NCBI GenBank assembly: GCA_019843655.1
Contig: JACDQD010000005.1
Span: forward strand, 9,265,575-9,329,574
Length of the DNA: 64,000 bases
Origin: Lethocerus indicus
Taxonomy: Eukaryota > Arthropoda > Insecta > Hemiptera > Belostomatidae
Direction: 5' to 3'
Part shown: piece by piece, positions 1-11,013 of the stretch
Layout: the number at the start of each line of letters is the position of its first letter
How positions within the stretch are numbered: position 1 is the stretch's first letter
Program-made: the position numbers and the translations under genes
The notes under the pieces: model-generated
Databases searched by the model: none
What the model was told of the DNA's origin: nothing
What the model saw: only the letters and a program-made list of their open reading frames with translations

Positions 1-743
1 CGCCCTCAACCTTAATTGTATTATATTAATTGGGAGCTTTTCATAGCTTTTCTGTATGCACAGAAATAAATATATTTATCATTATTAAAATTGTACAGGA
101 TATTCATATAAAATATAAACTTATTAAATATATACATATATCTACTTGTTGAGCTTTAGTTTTTGTATCCTTTCTTCAGATTATTTTATCATTTTCACCC
201 CTCCTTTTATCTTATTTTCATGGACATAGAATTCATCAGAGGTTTATATTGTTGTTTTAAAAAACCTACATTTACAAAACGGTCTTCGAATATTTACATG
301 GAATAAATATGAATACATAATGTAGAAATAAGGACTATTATAAGGCGGGGTCTCGGCGATAGGAAAGAAAATATTAAAGAGGGACTGGCATGCGTGCGCG
401 GCGCGCCCGTGCGTGCAACATGGAAAAATCGATCGGTCGAATTTTAAAATTCATATTTTAAATTGTTGAACGCGAAATTGCTTTAGAGCCGATTCAAAGG
501 TTCCGAATATCTTTAATATCTTGAACATCTCTTAATATTTAATCGAAGTGTACGCGTTCGAATACGCCTTGGAAATGTTGGTAACGTCGACGAAATCAAG
601 TCGGCCGTGTGGGCACTAGCTCTGCGGTTTCCGGTGTTAGCGAGTGTCATCTGTCAGTGGGTGGCTTTTTCTCGTCCTTGTTTCTACCCGAGAGAGAGAG
701 AGAGTGTGTTAGAGAGGTTTTGTGTGTCTCAATACCGTCGGCC
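1..743. promoter_or_regulatory. Upstream region and 5' UTR of the LAMP gene
   Basis: AT-rich DNA with no recognisable coding exon for the first 350 bases, becoming more GC-balanced from about 340 onward. The stretch about 600-743 reads like a 5' untranslated leader with a GA-rich run near 692-705 and ends at the LAMP start codon. No TATA box can be assigned with confidence. Positions 1-340 could belong to the 3' end of another gene outside the window, but nothing in the sequence proves it. Confidence 0.4.
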
Positions 744-3700
744 ATGTTTTACAAAATAGCACTTCTTGCTCTCTTCGCCGCCCTGGCGACCAACGCCGAA
801 GGTAAGAGGCCCCACGAATTATTATTGTTCGAACGTTTTACTGGAAATTCAGTTTCGCTTTTCTGGTGAACATGGGTTGGGGGGGGGGGGGCGCCCGGAG
901 ACGCGAAGGTCAGCTGTTCCCGTACTCCTTCGGGTCCTTTGTTCTCGACTTTTCCAGGATCAATTCCCAAGCCTCCTGGACGCGCCGGTTTTTCGATCCC
1001 GGTGGACAACGGTTCCCGGATAACCGGATACTTGTTGGAAGGGGGGAGACTTTCGTAATAGATTGAAATTTCACGACCGCATTGATATTCGACCGCAAGC
1101 ACGAAGTCGATCGCCGATATAATAAATCTCCAGTATTTCTGAAACTGCATTTTCCTCCTGGTACTGTAGGAATGCTGAGATAGATAAAGTATTATCTCCG
1201 GTTGGAAACCAATCTGCACGCTACTTCCTTGTTTTTCCTCTCAAGGTCTCAACGGAGTCAGTTGAGATAAACGCTATAATATAGCGCTATAATTTAGTTG
1301 CAACTGAAACTATTATTTATCTAATTTCAAAATTAATTTGATCCCCGATTACCCATTCCTGGCAGATATTAGTCCTGTATCCTAGTTAGTTGATTAATCC
1401 CATTTTACTTTTGAACCAAAATATTGCCTTTATTTGCAATAGTTCAACCAATAAACAGTATTAGAAATGAGAAGAAATTATTAACTGAAATAATTAACCT
1501 ATTATTATTTTTAAGTTAGTAGCATGAAAATGAGATGTAAGTTGGCTTTGCATCCAGTTATGTAATTACCAATTCTGATTGAATAATAGCAGTTCCCATT
1601 TAACTGTGATGTAATATTTTTTTCCTTTAGTTCCTTAATCTTAAATTCAATATTCCTTTCATTTTTAAAGAATAATGAAATTCATTTTAATATAAGACTC
1701 ATAATTAATGAAAATATTGGCATCTTTAGCTATGACTACATCCATGAATTCTTTCATAAACTTGTTCTTCTCTGAACAAAAAAATTATTATAATTATTCC
1801 ATTGATAAAAATTATTGTCCATCTTTTGTATATCTTTCTATAACCATAATCCTTATAAAAAAGAAACCCAGCTAACTTTGTTTCAACTGATACTCCTTGA
1901 ATTAAAAAAATATCCTTTTCACTTGTGTATTTTCATATAAAATGTTTTGGTGGTAAATTATGAACAAATAAAAATGTCTTGAGAACATTTTAATAGATCA
2001 TTGTGTTCAATTTAGAGGTTACAATGGAACAATGGCGATTCATATTTCTTTGGTTTCCATATTTCTATTTGTAACTGAGTAATATATTTAATTAACGTCC
2101 TAAAGTCAAATGCTACCAAAGTATTTGAGAAAAAAAATTGACATTATTAATAATAATTTTTTTGATTCCACAAATAAATTTTTTATTATTGTAACAAATT
2201 AAAATGCTTTACTTTACAACATTCTTGTTAATTTTTATAAGCCAACTTATAATCCGAACTGGTGCTTTACAATGAGTAAACTTAAAGGGAAAATTTTCAT
2301 TCTAGACAGTGGTGTAATGATTAAATTGGAGTAATATGAAACTTGGAGTTTTATAGACATTTTGTTATGTCATAAAGTTTCTCTCCGAATAAATGTTTCA
2401 GGTCAAAAAAAGATATTTTGACATTAAAATTTTTTTTTTTTTAACAAATAACCCAGTAGTCTAGAGCTGGTGATGGATGAACAGTGTTTGAAAACTGTTG
2501 TAGTAATGAGAAACTCACAGGAATCTGCTCCACTCACTACATTGCAGAACCAAGATGTGGACAATTTTTATTCCTAAGTAATGGTGCCACAGATTTTTGC
2601 TTAGGTTTAAAGTAAAGTGACTGCTATAAAGCATTTGAAGAAAAAATAAACCTAAAGGCTATTCCGTTCGCAAGTGAATACTAACCTTAACAAACTCTCA
2701 AGTGTATTCTATAAATAAGTCGAGTTTTTACTTCCTTGTTCTTTTATGTTATGATTCCAATGCAAACAATTAATGAATACTCCTCCGATTGAATAAAAAT
2801 GAGAAATGAATCCCCTTTGAGGAATATAATTTTCAGAACAAGGAAGTGCTAAAGAATGCATGAAGGGAAGTGATTGTTCCTTTGAATTCGTCTCAAGTAG
2901 TTGAAAGTCATCAATACAATCAATACTCAATGTTTAGTAAGTAAATGGCTCCCATACCAATGTAAAGTCCATTGGAAATTTCCATTCCTCATATATTTAT
3001 CAGTGTTATTAGATTCAAAACTTAAAATTCTGATCTTTCTTTTATGTGTAATTTCCTTTTCTTTTTAAACCTAAAATGTAGTGAGTTATTTAAGAAATCA
3101 TTCACAATGAGAGTTGGTATGAAATTTTTAATATTTTAGATAAAAAATATTAAATTGGGTTTTTTATGTATATGTAAACTTGTTTTTCAGCAATTTTTTA
3201 ATACCCTGTTGAAGTATGCAAACAAGATAACCTGTTAAATGGTGTTTTATTCTTAAAATATCCGATCAGATGGCAAAATACAGTCTGCATAATTTTAATA
3301 GGCATAACCTAAGTAAGAAATAAATTAAATGGATTATTACAGTAATCATATTAGCTAATGACTTCCTTGTTTTTATTGTAGGTATATATAAAGGATTTTT
3401 TAAATAAATTAATATTGGTTAGTGTTATGAATGTGTCTTAATTGTACCCTTTGATAATTGAATGTCCCTACATTTCCCTGTATTAAAAACCAACCCATTT
3501 GGTGGTATAACCTGAATAATTGAAAGAGGTTCTGCAAATGTGGTGTTTTCATATTCTGTAATCTCAAAGGAAGTTAACTTTATGCAGATGTTGAAAGCCA
3601 AATCTATTTACTTTTTTTCTGTCCCATCCTTACTACTTGAATGTTAAAATATGTGTGTGTGGCAGTTCCCTTATTATCCTTATATAGTGCAGCTTATGTC

Positions 3701-3884
3701 CAGTTATGCCCTTAGCAGTTCCCTTATATATGTACATGTGCTTGTATATTCTTGGCAATGTATCAAGATTCAACTCCAGTAAGAATTTCTTGATGAGGAC
3801 GTTTGCATACTGCCAAAAAGGTCATTCAATCTATAGTTCACAATCTAGCATTTAAAAAAATGTATTTAATTCTTGAATAAACAC

Positions 3885-3961
<77 letters not shown>

Positions 3962-4997
3962 TCTTATGTAAATTGTAGTTTTAAATAGTTATAAGTCCAT
4001 GCATAGACGTATCAGATACATTGTGCAGTAAATAAATTCTGTTTAAGAAAAAGAAAAAATGTATGTATATATAGTTATACACACGCATACACACACATAT
4101 AAAACTACAATTTACATGAATGTAACACTTGAGTGACAGAAGAGAAAGGTTGAAAAAAAGAAAGAATTCAAAATGTCTCCCAACATAAATAGAATCCATT
4201 TACAGTGAAATAAAATAGGCCTTTTTTGTCAAGTGGATTTCCTTGTAATTGCACCTTAACAATTCATAGACAACACAGGGCAAATACAATGAATGATGTG
4301 TGTACAACAGCCACTTTCAGTATATAAATTGAGGGAAATATATATAAATTAATAATTTTTTTTCCTCTTTTAATTGTTTTATATAAAATATAAAAATTTA
4401 TAGCACACACTCCCCAATAGTTATGCTAACTCACTGCCCTGAGTTTGAGAGTGCACCCATGGATATTAGGGTAATAGGTTAAGTCCGGGAAGATGGATCG
4501 TTCCTTCCGTGTTATGGAATGTAATAATTCCAAAAGAATTTATTTAATCTTTAACATTTTTTAAAGTAGCGACTGGGGAAAGTGCAGCGATGCCCGTGAT
4601 CGCGGTTGATAACAAGACAACCACGACTGCGCCAATAACTACAAACAACGAAGTAATGACTACCACTAAGGCAACAACAACGACGACGACGACGACGACG
4701 ACTACAGTGGCTCCCTCCACCACTATGCCAACAGCACCTCCACCCACCACTCAGGCACCAACCACCCCCGCGCCCACCACCCCCGCACCCACCACCCCCG
4801 CACCCACACACGCCCCTACCCCTGCTCCCACCCCTGCACCCTGGATCGTCAAGGATAATGTCACCGGCGTCACCTGTATACTGGCCGCGGCCAAAATACA
4901 CCTCAGCATACCGTACAACACCACCGATAAGAAGGTATTTATTACTGTGCGCGGACCGAAGTTTATCCTCGGCCTTGGCAAAAATAACAAAGCCAGA

Positions 4998-5078
<81 letters not shown>

Positions 5079-8000
5079 TTAAATATTATATATCTATATA
5101 TCAATGTTTCCACTAATTTAAGATATAGGATAAATTGTTTGACATACCTGTTTTGTGGTCTGCGAGGGGTGGGAATACCGTAGATTTAATGTGTTTCCGT
5201 CTCCTCTTGCCGGTTTGGTCCTTTGCTAGATCGGTTTTGGCCATTCTAACACGTGACTAACACCGCTACTGAAGATGGCGAGTGGCCGAAACCGGTCTAG
5301 CAAAAAACCAAACCGACAAGAGGAGACGGAAACACACGAAATCTACAAAACAAAATTGTATTGAAAAAACCGTCAGTTTTTTAGTCTTTTTTCAGTTTGT
5401 AAAATAAGTGTACACCAGTACGGTGTCGTGCCAACGAACGACTTCCCACATTTTTCGGAAAATGTTTGTAGTTTTATTTGAAAATTGTTGACGGAATGCG
5501 CGAAGCCGGTTATACTCATAAATTTAGCCAAGATAAGCACTTATAGCTTGATTTGATAACGAGTTTGGCCTTCTGATAGCTGCAGCGGACTCGGTCCGAA
5601 CAGACCGACTAAACAACAATCAAGAAACGGCTTTGCACCAACAGTGGATCTGCGGATAGTCCTAGGAAAGGGACTCTTGTGTTCAATATTTCTTTTGACA
5701 CAGGTCAAAATAAAGGATGCGGTGATTTAAGGAAGAGGAAAGAGACTTGTGTTATTGTCGACATCTGGTCTTATATAAAGCCATTTATAGATGAGAAATG
5801 GTCAAATTCACTTCAATTTTGCGACCAGAAGTTCAGAAACCAAAAATAGAAGTTTCAGTTTTGATAATGTAGGTTCCTGGAAAATTTGAAATTGAAAAGG
5901 GGGATAAAAATAAAAATTCCCTCTAAACTAATAAATGAACTTGTTTGACCTCTAGGAGATCAGACTACATCCCCCCCCCCATTATCTACATCAGAGATCA
6001 GTTTTCCCCCTCATTTTCAAAACTAAAAGCTTTCTTCTAGTCTGTAGCTTTGTGCTGACCACAATTTGTTGTTTTAGAAAAAAAAAGCTCTCTAAGTATA
6101 GAGAATGCAGTTGCTACATTCTAAAATTGGGTTAAGCTTTCTTTTTTTTTTTGTGACAAATACTGTTCTGTGAGGGAAATTTTGGCTGATTCGTTGTGCC
6201 CCACTGGGGTATTATGTAAAACTTGTTTCGAGAGGAATATATTTTATCAAATTGTACAAATTGTCTGCAATCTTTACTGTTCGGAATTTTCAAGGTTTCT
6301 GTACAATCTAAATTATATAACGTTTACAATTTTATTAGATAACCTTCGCCAATATTTATTGGCCCCGTTTCATCAATATCTGTCTTATTATCAGTCCATC
6401 GTGAAAACAATGATATAATAGAAGGTGGTGATAAAATCAGCTCATTTCGCCGATCTCGTTTATACATTTTCAATTTATAAATTGCCCCAGTATCTATAAG
6501 TCGTAAAAATTGCACTGAAGAAGTATATAGAATAACTCTGATGAACAATTGACGATAGGAATATAGAATAGTACCTGTTTTGTGGTCTGCAAGGGGTTGG
6601 AATACTGTTGATTTCGTGTGTTTCTATCTCCTCTCACCGGTTTGGCCTTTTGCTAGACCAGTTTCGGCTGCTTGCCATCTTCAGTAGTGGTGTTAGTCAC
6701 TTTGGAACTTTGGATGTGTTTTGGGCATCGACCACAGTACAAGTGACAGTGACAGTGCAGTGAGGATGCCCAAAAACAGTGTGCAGTGTCTAACACCGCT
6801 ACTGACTGGAGACAGAAACACACGAAATCTACAGTATTCCAACCCCTTGCAGACCACAAAACAGGTATTTTAAAACTGTTCTATATTCCTGTCAATTGTG
6901 AGCAAAGGAAACTGACTGTATAATGCTGTTTATGGTGAACAAGTAAATAATGCTGTAGAATATGGAAAAGTTGGGTCGAATTCTGTTGTTTTGGATTGCG
7001 TTGTGGTGGTGGTGGTATATCAGTTATGTTTATATCTCCTGGTCTGCCCCTCCCAGCAATTCTTAATTCAGGCGATGAGTCAAATTCGATGCAGATAAAA
7101 GAAAAAAACAAAAACGTTTTTATCTCCGCACAATTTTAAATGTAATTGGGCCTCGAAATGAGATCGTTTGTTCAATAACAGAGAAAAACGCTAAACACTC
7201 ATAATGCAGAAAAGATGGGACGACTCTTGACCGATCTACATTTACGTTGGGTTAAACTGGTGTTTTTTCTTTTTTTCAATGACATCTCAAGAGTTTGGTC
7301 CACCCGATAACAGTTGGTGGGCAAGCCCATCAGTTGAGTGTAGAGTCCATGAATACCGCAACAAGAAAAAAAACCCAATGACTATACACAGTGACGCGAT
7401 TAAGCATAATCTCGAAATTATGTTATCACTCCCCGACAACATTTATTTCGAGATAATTAATATTAGTAGTCAACATTTTCTATCACTATCTCTAAAACAT
7501 TGAAAGAATTAGCAAATACAAATTTTTACACAAATGCCTGTAAAAGAATATAAATTTATATTTTTTAATATTAAAAACTCACTTTATTGTATTTCATTTT
7601 TTTAATAATAAGGAAGTTACATAATTTATAAGGTTATTATACAATTTCCTGTTGTGAACAAATCAAATATTCACTATCAAAACCCATTTCTAATAAGTGG
7701 GTCTGTAACATTTTATGTGCACTTTTTATTATAAAAGCATCAGTAACTTAAATTTTTTTACACATTTTTGCCTGTGAAAAAAGTATAAATTCAAACCGAT
7801 ATTTTGATTTTCCTTTTTTTTTTGGATGATGGGAAGTTGTATTATTTATAAGGATATTATTATATAACTTCCTATTATAAAAAAAAGAACATGGTGTACG
7901 TATGGATATCAAATTTTGTATTATCAAAGTATAAGTCTGAGTTTAAGATAACATTTAAAAAAACCTTAATTCCTTAATCTCATGTGAGTAAATGTTAATT

Positions 8001-9450
8001 AAAATTGAAATAAACTTGATCTGTGGGCAACAGTGGTTTTCTCCTCTGTGTGCAAGCAAGGGCAACATATATAGAATATAAGTATATATAAAATTTAATT
8101 CAATTTTCTTTTTCTTTTTTTTCAACAATGTAATCACTAGTAGCCTAGAATAGTCTATTTTTGTTTTTGAAATAATTTTTTTGTAGAGACCAATTTCACT
8201 CCTCTACCTCCTACTTTCAAGGGTCCAAGAACATGTTCAATTTGTTTTTTAGGGCGTACAAAAAGGTTGGGAACCCCCGACAAGTAGGGGAATGATCCTT
8301 AAGAAACTACAGTATTGCACTTGAGAAACGATGAGCACAGGTTTCGCGAACAGAACTCGAAAATTATTACTGACAATTGTATTATACTGTACATATAATT
8401 AAAAATTTATTATACAAATTTTTTTGCCATGTTCTCTTGTATTTTTAAATAGATTATTACTTTAAGGCAGACCAAAGTGCAACGTGCGCTGACCTGGAAA
8501 TGTAGTTATAGACTGATTTCGCTTGAACCTCTTTTCGCTTTAGGTGGCATTGTGGTACATACAAAACGGTCGGGAGCATGTGCTTTAAATAGAAAACTAT
8601 ATTCAGAATACCTCTTTTGTGGTCTGCGAGGGGCTGGAATACCGTAGATTTCATGCGTTTCTGTCTTCTCTCACCTGTTTAGTCTTTCGCTAGACTGGTT
8701 TCGGCTGCTCGCCATCTTCAGTTGTTGTATTAGTCACTTTGGCACTTTGGATGTTATTCGGGCATCCTCCCCGCATGTACTGTGGTGGTTGTCTGTACAA
8801 GTGACAGTGAGGGTGCCCAAAAACATCCAAAGTGCTGAAGTGACTAACACCGCTGAAGATGTCGAGGAGCCGAAACCGCTCTAGCGAAAGATCGAACTGG
8901 TGAGAGGAGACAGAAACACACGATATCTACGGTATTCCAACCCCCTCGCAGACCACAAAACAGGTATGTTGAACTAGTAGAAAACTATAGTGTGTAATAA
9001 GGACTCTCGGTAACTTGGCCTGTCGAGTTTATTTTTTTATCTTGTGTATCAAATTTAAAAAAAGAAATTGTTTCAGACCGCGGTCGCCACAATAACGGTA
9101 CCGGAAAATGCTAATGTGACCGGACACTGTGGCTACGAAAACCAAACCCTGGGCCTATCATGGAACCGCACGAATTACGTTATGTTCACCTTCCGGATGA
9201 ACAAAACGGAACAACAATACTGGATCAGTTCGATATCAGCCAAGCTCACGGCCTACCCTGACATCTTCAAGAACACTTCAGGTTCGTACGGTGTCGTTAC
9301 TTGAAATATGATGCTCACAATGGCTGAGAGTGTGTGCCTCGGGAGATCAGCGGTTTGAATCCGTCTGTATGTTTCTGACGTTAGTTCAAATTATAAGTAA
9401 GTGGGTGCAGTCATTCTCGCATATTGGTCTCCTGTGAGGACATCCTGTTC

Positions 9451-9507
<57 letters not shown>

Positions 9508-10154
9508 ATGTGAAAGTGACAGTGCAGTGAGGATGCCCAAAAAACATCCAAAGTGCTAACAGTGACTAACACCGCTACTGAAGATGGCGAGCAGCCAAAA
9601 CCTGTCCGACAGACCAAACCAGCGAGAGGAGACAGAAACATCACAAACCTACAATATATATAATGAGATGGGTTCATCAGAATGCCAGAATGACTCACGA
9701 TCACTGTACCTACTTACTTATATACTAAGCTAACTAACGAGCGTTGACTTAACATCGATTATTGATCCGGTCTTTGTTTCTGCAGAGAAAGTGATGTTCT
9801 ACGAGCTAACGCGCGGTGCCAAAGACTTTGTCACCCATTTCAACAAGACGTACCAGTGCGGTGTCAAACAGGAGCTGGCCCTGAATGTGTACAATCAGAC
9901 TGGCAAGGTCGCCAAGTTGGATTTCGACGAAATGAAGATGAACGCCTTCCACTTCAGTGATCCGAGCAAAGTCGAATTTGATAGCGGTGAGTAAATAGTG
10001 CGCCCAATTTTAAATTTATATGTTTTACGTCTCAACGGAGTGAGAAGATGAGATTACGACTTTTCGACCGGTAGTCCGACAAAGGCTCAATTAACAGAAG
10101 TGAATCCCACCCAACCCGAATAAGACAAACGACACCCCAAAAACACAATAACGA

Positions 10155-10192
<38 letters not shown>

Positions 10193-11013
10193 CACACGAC
10201 ACAGACAACCACCACAGTACAAGCGACAGTGACAGTGAGGATGCCCAAAAAACATTCAAAGTGACTAACATTCCTACTGAAGATGGTGAGCGGCCGAAAC
10301 TGTTCCAGCAAAAGACCAGACCGGCGAGAGGAGACAGGAACACACAACATCTACGGTTATTCCAAACCTTTGCAGACCACAAAACAGGTATTCTAAACTA
10401 ATGAAATTACGATACAGTTTAGAATACCTGTTTTGTCGTCTGCGAGTGGTTGGAATACCGTAGATTTTGTGTTTCTCACCGGTTTCGGCCGCTCACCATC
10501 TTCAGTCTTTTTTGGGCGTCCTCACTGCACTGTCACTGACACTAGTGCTGTCCTTATCAGTACAATTATTCTAAAACCATGAAACAGGCATTCTAAACTA
10601 ATGAAACGATGATATAATTTAGAATACCTGTTTTGTGGTCTGCGAGGTCTTGGAATACCGTAGATTTCGTGTGTTTCTCGCCAGTACATCCTCACTGCGC
10701 TGTCACTTGTACTGTCCTTACTGGTACAAGTATTCTAAAACCGTAAAACAGGTATTCTAAACTAGTTGAGAGAATTGATAACTTTTTTGATAAATTTTTG
10801 CCCTTGGAAAAAATATAAATTCGAGGTGGTGTTTTCATAAATGAAATTGCCCGTTCACGAATTGTTTCAGCACATTGGTGCGAGAGCGGTCAGACCCCGG
10901 ACATCGTGCCGATTGTCGTAGGTTGCGTGTTGGCAGCACTGGTGATCCTTGTCCTCGTCGGTTACCTGATTGGCAGGAGGCGTTCTCAGGCGCGCGGCTA
11001 CCTTTCCATGTAA
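744..11013 (+). CDS. LAMP1: LAMP family lysosome-associated membrane glycoprotein
   Basis: Coding exons 744-801, 4570-4934, 9077-9281, 9786-9986, 10871-11013 join in phase to 323 residues. Seen: an N-terminal signal peptide ([19 protein letters not shown]), then a Thr/Pro mucin-like hinge (about residues 25-105), then a luminal domain with four cysteines (in VTC, GHC, YQC and HWC contexts) and many NxS/T sites. A single transmembrane helix near residues 287-309 precedes a short tail ending GYLSM. Known for the family: one LAMP domain with two disulfides, lysosomal delivery by a C-terminal GYxxPhi signal, protection of the lysosomal limiting membrane and roles in autophagosome fusion. The tail fits that signal exactly. 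Only one LAMP domain is present, as in insect LAMP1 and CD68-like proteins rather than vertebrate LAMP1 with two. Introns 2-4 contain several hammerhead-bearing repeats. The start is the first Met of the signal peptide. Confidence 0.92.
802..4569 (+). other. LAMP intron 1
   Basis: A 3.8 kb AT-rich intron between the signal-peptide exon and the mucin hinge exon. It holds a (TG)n(TA)n tract at 3891-3958 and no exon-like open frame that I can support. First introns of this size often hold enhancers, but no specific site stands out. Confidence 0.6.
3891..3958. repeat. Compound (TG)n(TA)n microsatellite
   Basis: About 14 TG units run directly into about 20 TA units in LAMP intron 1. No hammerhead-element flank is visible next to this one, unlike the tracts at 10159 and 56131. 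Confidence 0.95.
4680..4850 (+). repeat. Coding tandem repeats in LAMP mucin hinge
   Basis: Within exon 2 an ACG trinucleotide run (4680-4702) encodes poly-Thr. It is followed by about 15-base imperfect repeats of the type CCCACCACCCCCGCA (about 4763-4806) and Pro-Ala-Pro-Thr repeats to 4842. These are in frame and encode the O-glycosylation-prone hinge, so length variation would lengthen or shorten the stalk without a frameshift. Confidence 0.85.
5000..5075. repeat. Compound (TG)n(TA)n microsatellite
   Basis: About 15 TG units followed by about 23 TA units, starting 65 bases after the LAMP exon 2 splice donor at 4935. Confidence 0.95.
5143..5346 (+). mobile_element. Hammerhead inverted-repeat element, copy 1 (Penelope-like, non-autonomous)
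   Basis: The left arm begins ACCTGTTTTGTGGTCTGCG. The right arm runs to GAAATCTAC near 5346 and carries an intact hammerhead motif at 5265-5301. Possible imperfect target duplication (AAATTGTTTGA near 5131 and AAATTGTATTGA near 5352). Sits in LAMP intron 2. No reverse transcriptase is encoded. Confidence 0.75.
5265..5301 (+). ncRNA. Minimal hammerhead ribozyme motif, intact core
   Basis: Reading 5' to 3': GCTA, CTGAAGA, TGGCGAGTGGCC, GAAA, CCGGTC, TAGC. GCTA/TAGC make stem I, GGC/GCC make stem II, ACC/GGT make a loopless stem III, and cleavage is expected after the C of GGTC. CUGANGA and GAAA are the invariant hammerhead core. Such minimal forms with a very short stem III are known from Penelope-like retroelements and are thought to act as dimers. 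Activity is inferred, not shown. Confidence 0.7.
6573..6866. mobile_element. Hammerhead inverted-repeat element, copy 2
   Basis: Both ends are present: ACCTGTTTTGTGGTCTGC on the left and its complement ending CAAAACAGGT on the right. The left arm has an antisense hammerhead (6652-6688, stem III weakened). The right arm has lost the GAAA half. The sequences flanking the ends (6544-6572 and 6867-6900) are themselves inverted copies of each other. Confidence 0.75.
8602..8977. mobile_element. Hammerhead inverted-repeat element, copy 3, with perfect 12 bp target duplication
   Basis: Full-length copy in LAMP intron 2 flanked by identical TAGAAAACTATA at 8590-8601 and 8978-8989. The left arm has the antisense ribozyme with altered stem I. 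The right arm has a decayed core. The exact duplication defines the element boundaries and gives a length of 376 bp. Confidence 0.85.
9315..9375 (+). mobile_element. tRNA-derived SINE remnant
   Basis: A-box-like TGGCTGAGAGTGTGTG at 9321 and a B-box-like GGTTTGAATCC at 9352 have tRNA-like spacing. The A-box region matches the copy near 45588 (GGCTTAGAGCGTGTGCC), supporting a shared family. No tail or target duplication could be defined. Confidence 0.4.
9457..9652 (+). mobile_element. Hammerhead element fragment, copy 4 (right half) with (TA)n
   Basis: A (TA)n tract (9457-9504) is followed by the right arm of the family: GTGACAGTGCAGTGAGGATGC, then CTGAAGATGGCGAGCAGCC. GAAA is mutated to AAAA, so the ribozyme core is broken. 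Lies in LAMP intron 3. Confidence 0.75.
10060..10399 (+). mobile_element. Hammerhead element, copy 5 (long internal variant, right half)
   Basis: Contains the longer internal segment of the family (GATTAACAAAATCCC-type stretch, AATAAGACAAAC, a (TA)n tract at 10159-10189, ACAACCACCACAGTACAAG) and a right arm ending CAAAACAGGTATTCTAAAC. The ribozyme core CTGAAGA and GAAA are present, but stem I and the cleavage site are altered. In LAMP intron 4. Confidence 0.75.
10412..10764 (+). mobile_element. Two tandem short derivatives of the hammerhead element, copies 6 and 7
   Basis: Two head-to-tail units of about 190 and 150 bp, each starting TTTAGAATACCTGTTTTG and ending in ACAGG(C/T)ATTCTAAAC. The junction spacer CTAATGAAA..CGAT is repeated at 10398 and 10599, which shows that the array arose by tandem duplication or end-to-end insertion. 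The arms are heavily deleted; no intact ribozyme remains. Confidence 0.75.

Noticed and set aside
5143..5346. Hammerhead elements as classical DNA-transposon MITEs
   Set aside because: Target duplications of 12-15 bp, two alternative ends, tandem copies and the ribozyme fit a retroelement better. Still open until an autonomous partner is known.
6881..7111. 76-codon minus-strand frame with a Pro run in LAMP intron 2
   Set aside because: No recognisable family or flanking exons. The Pro run comes from a GGT repeat.
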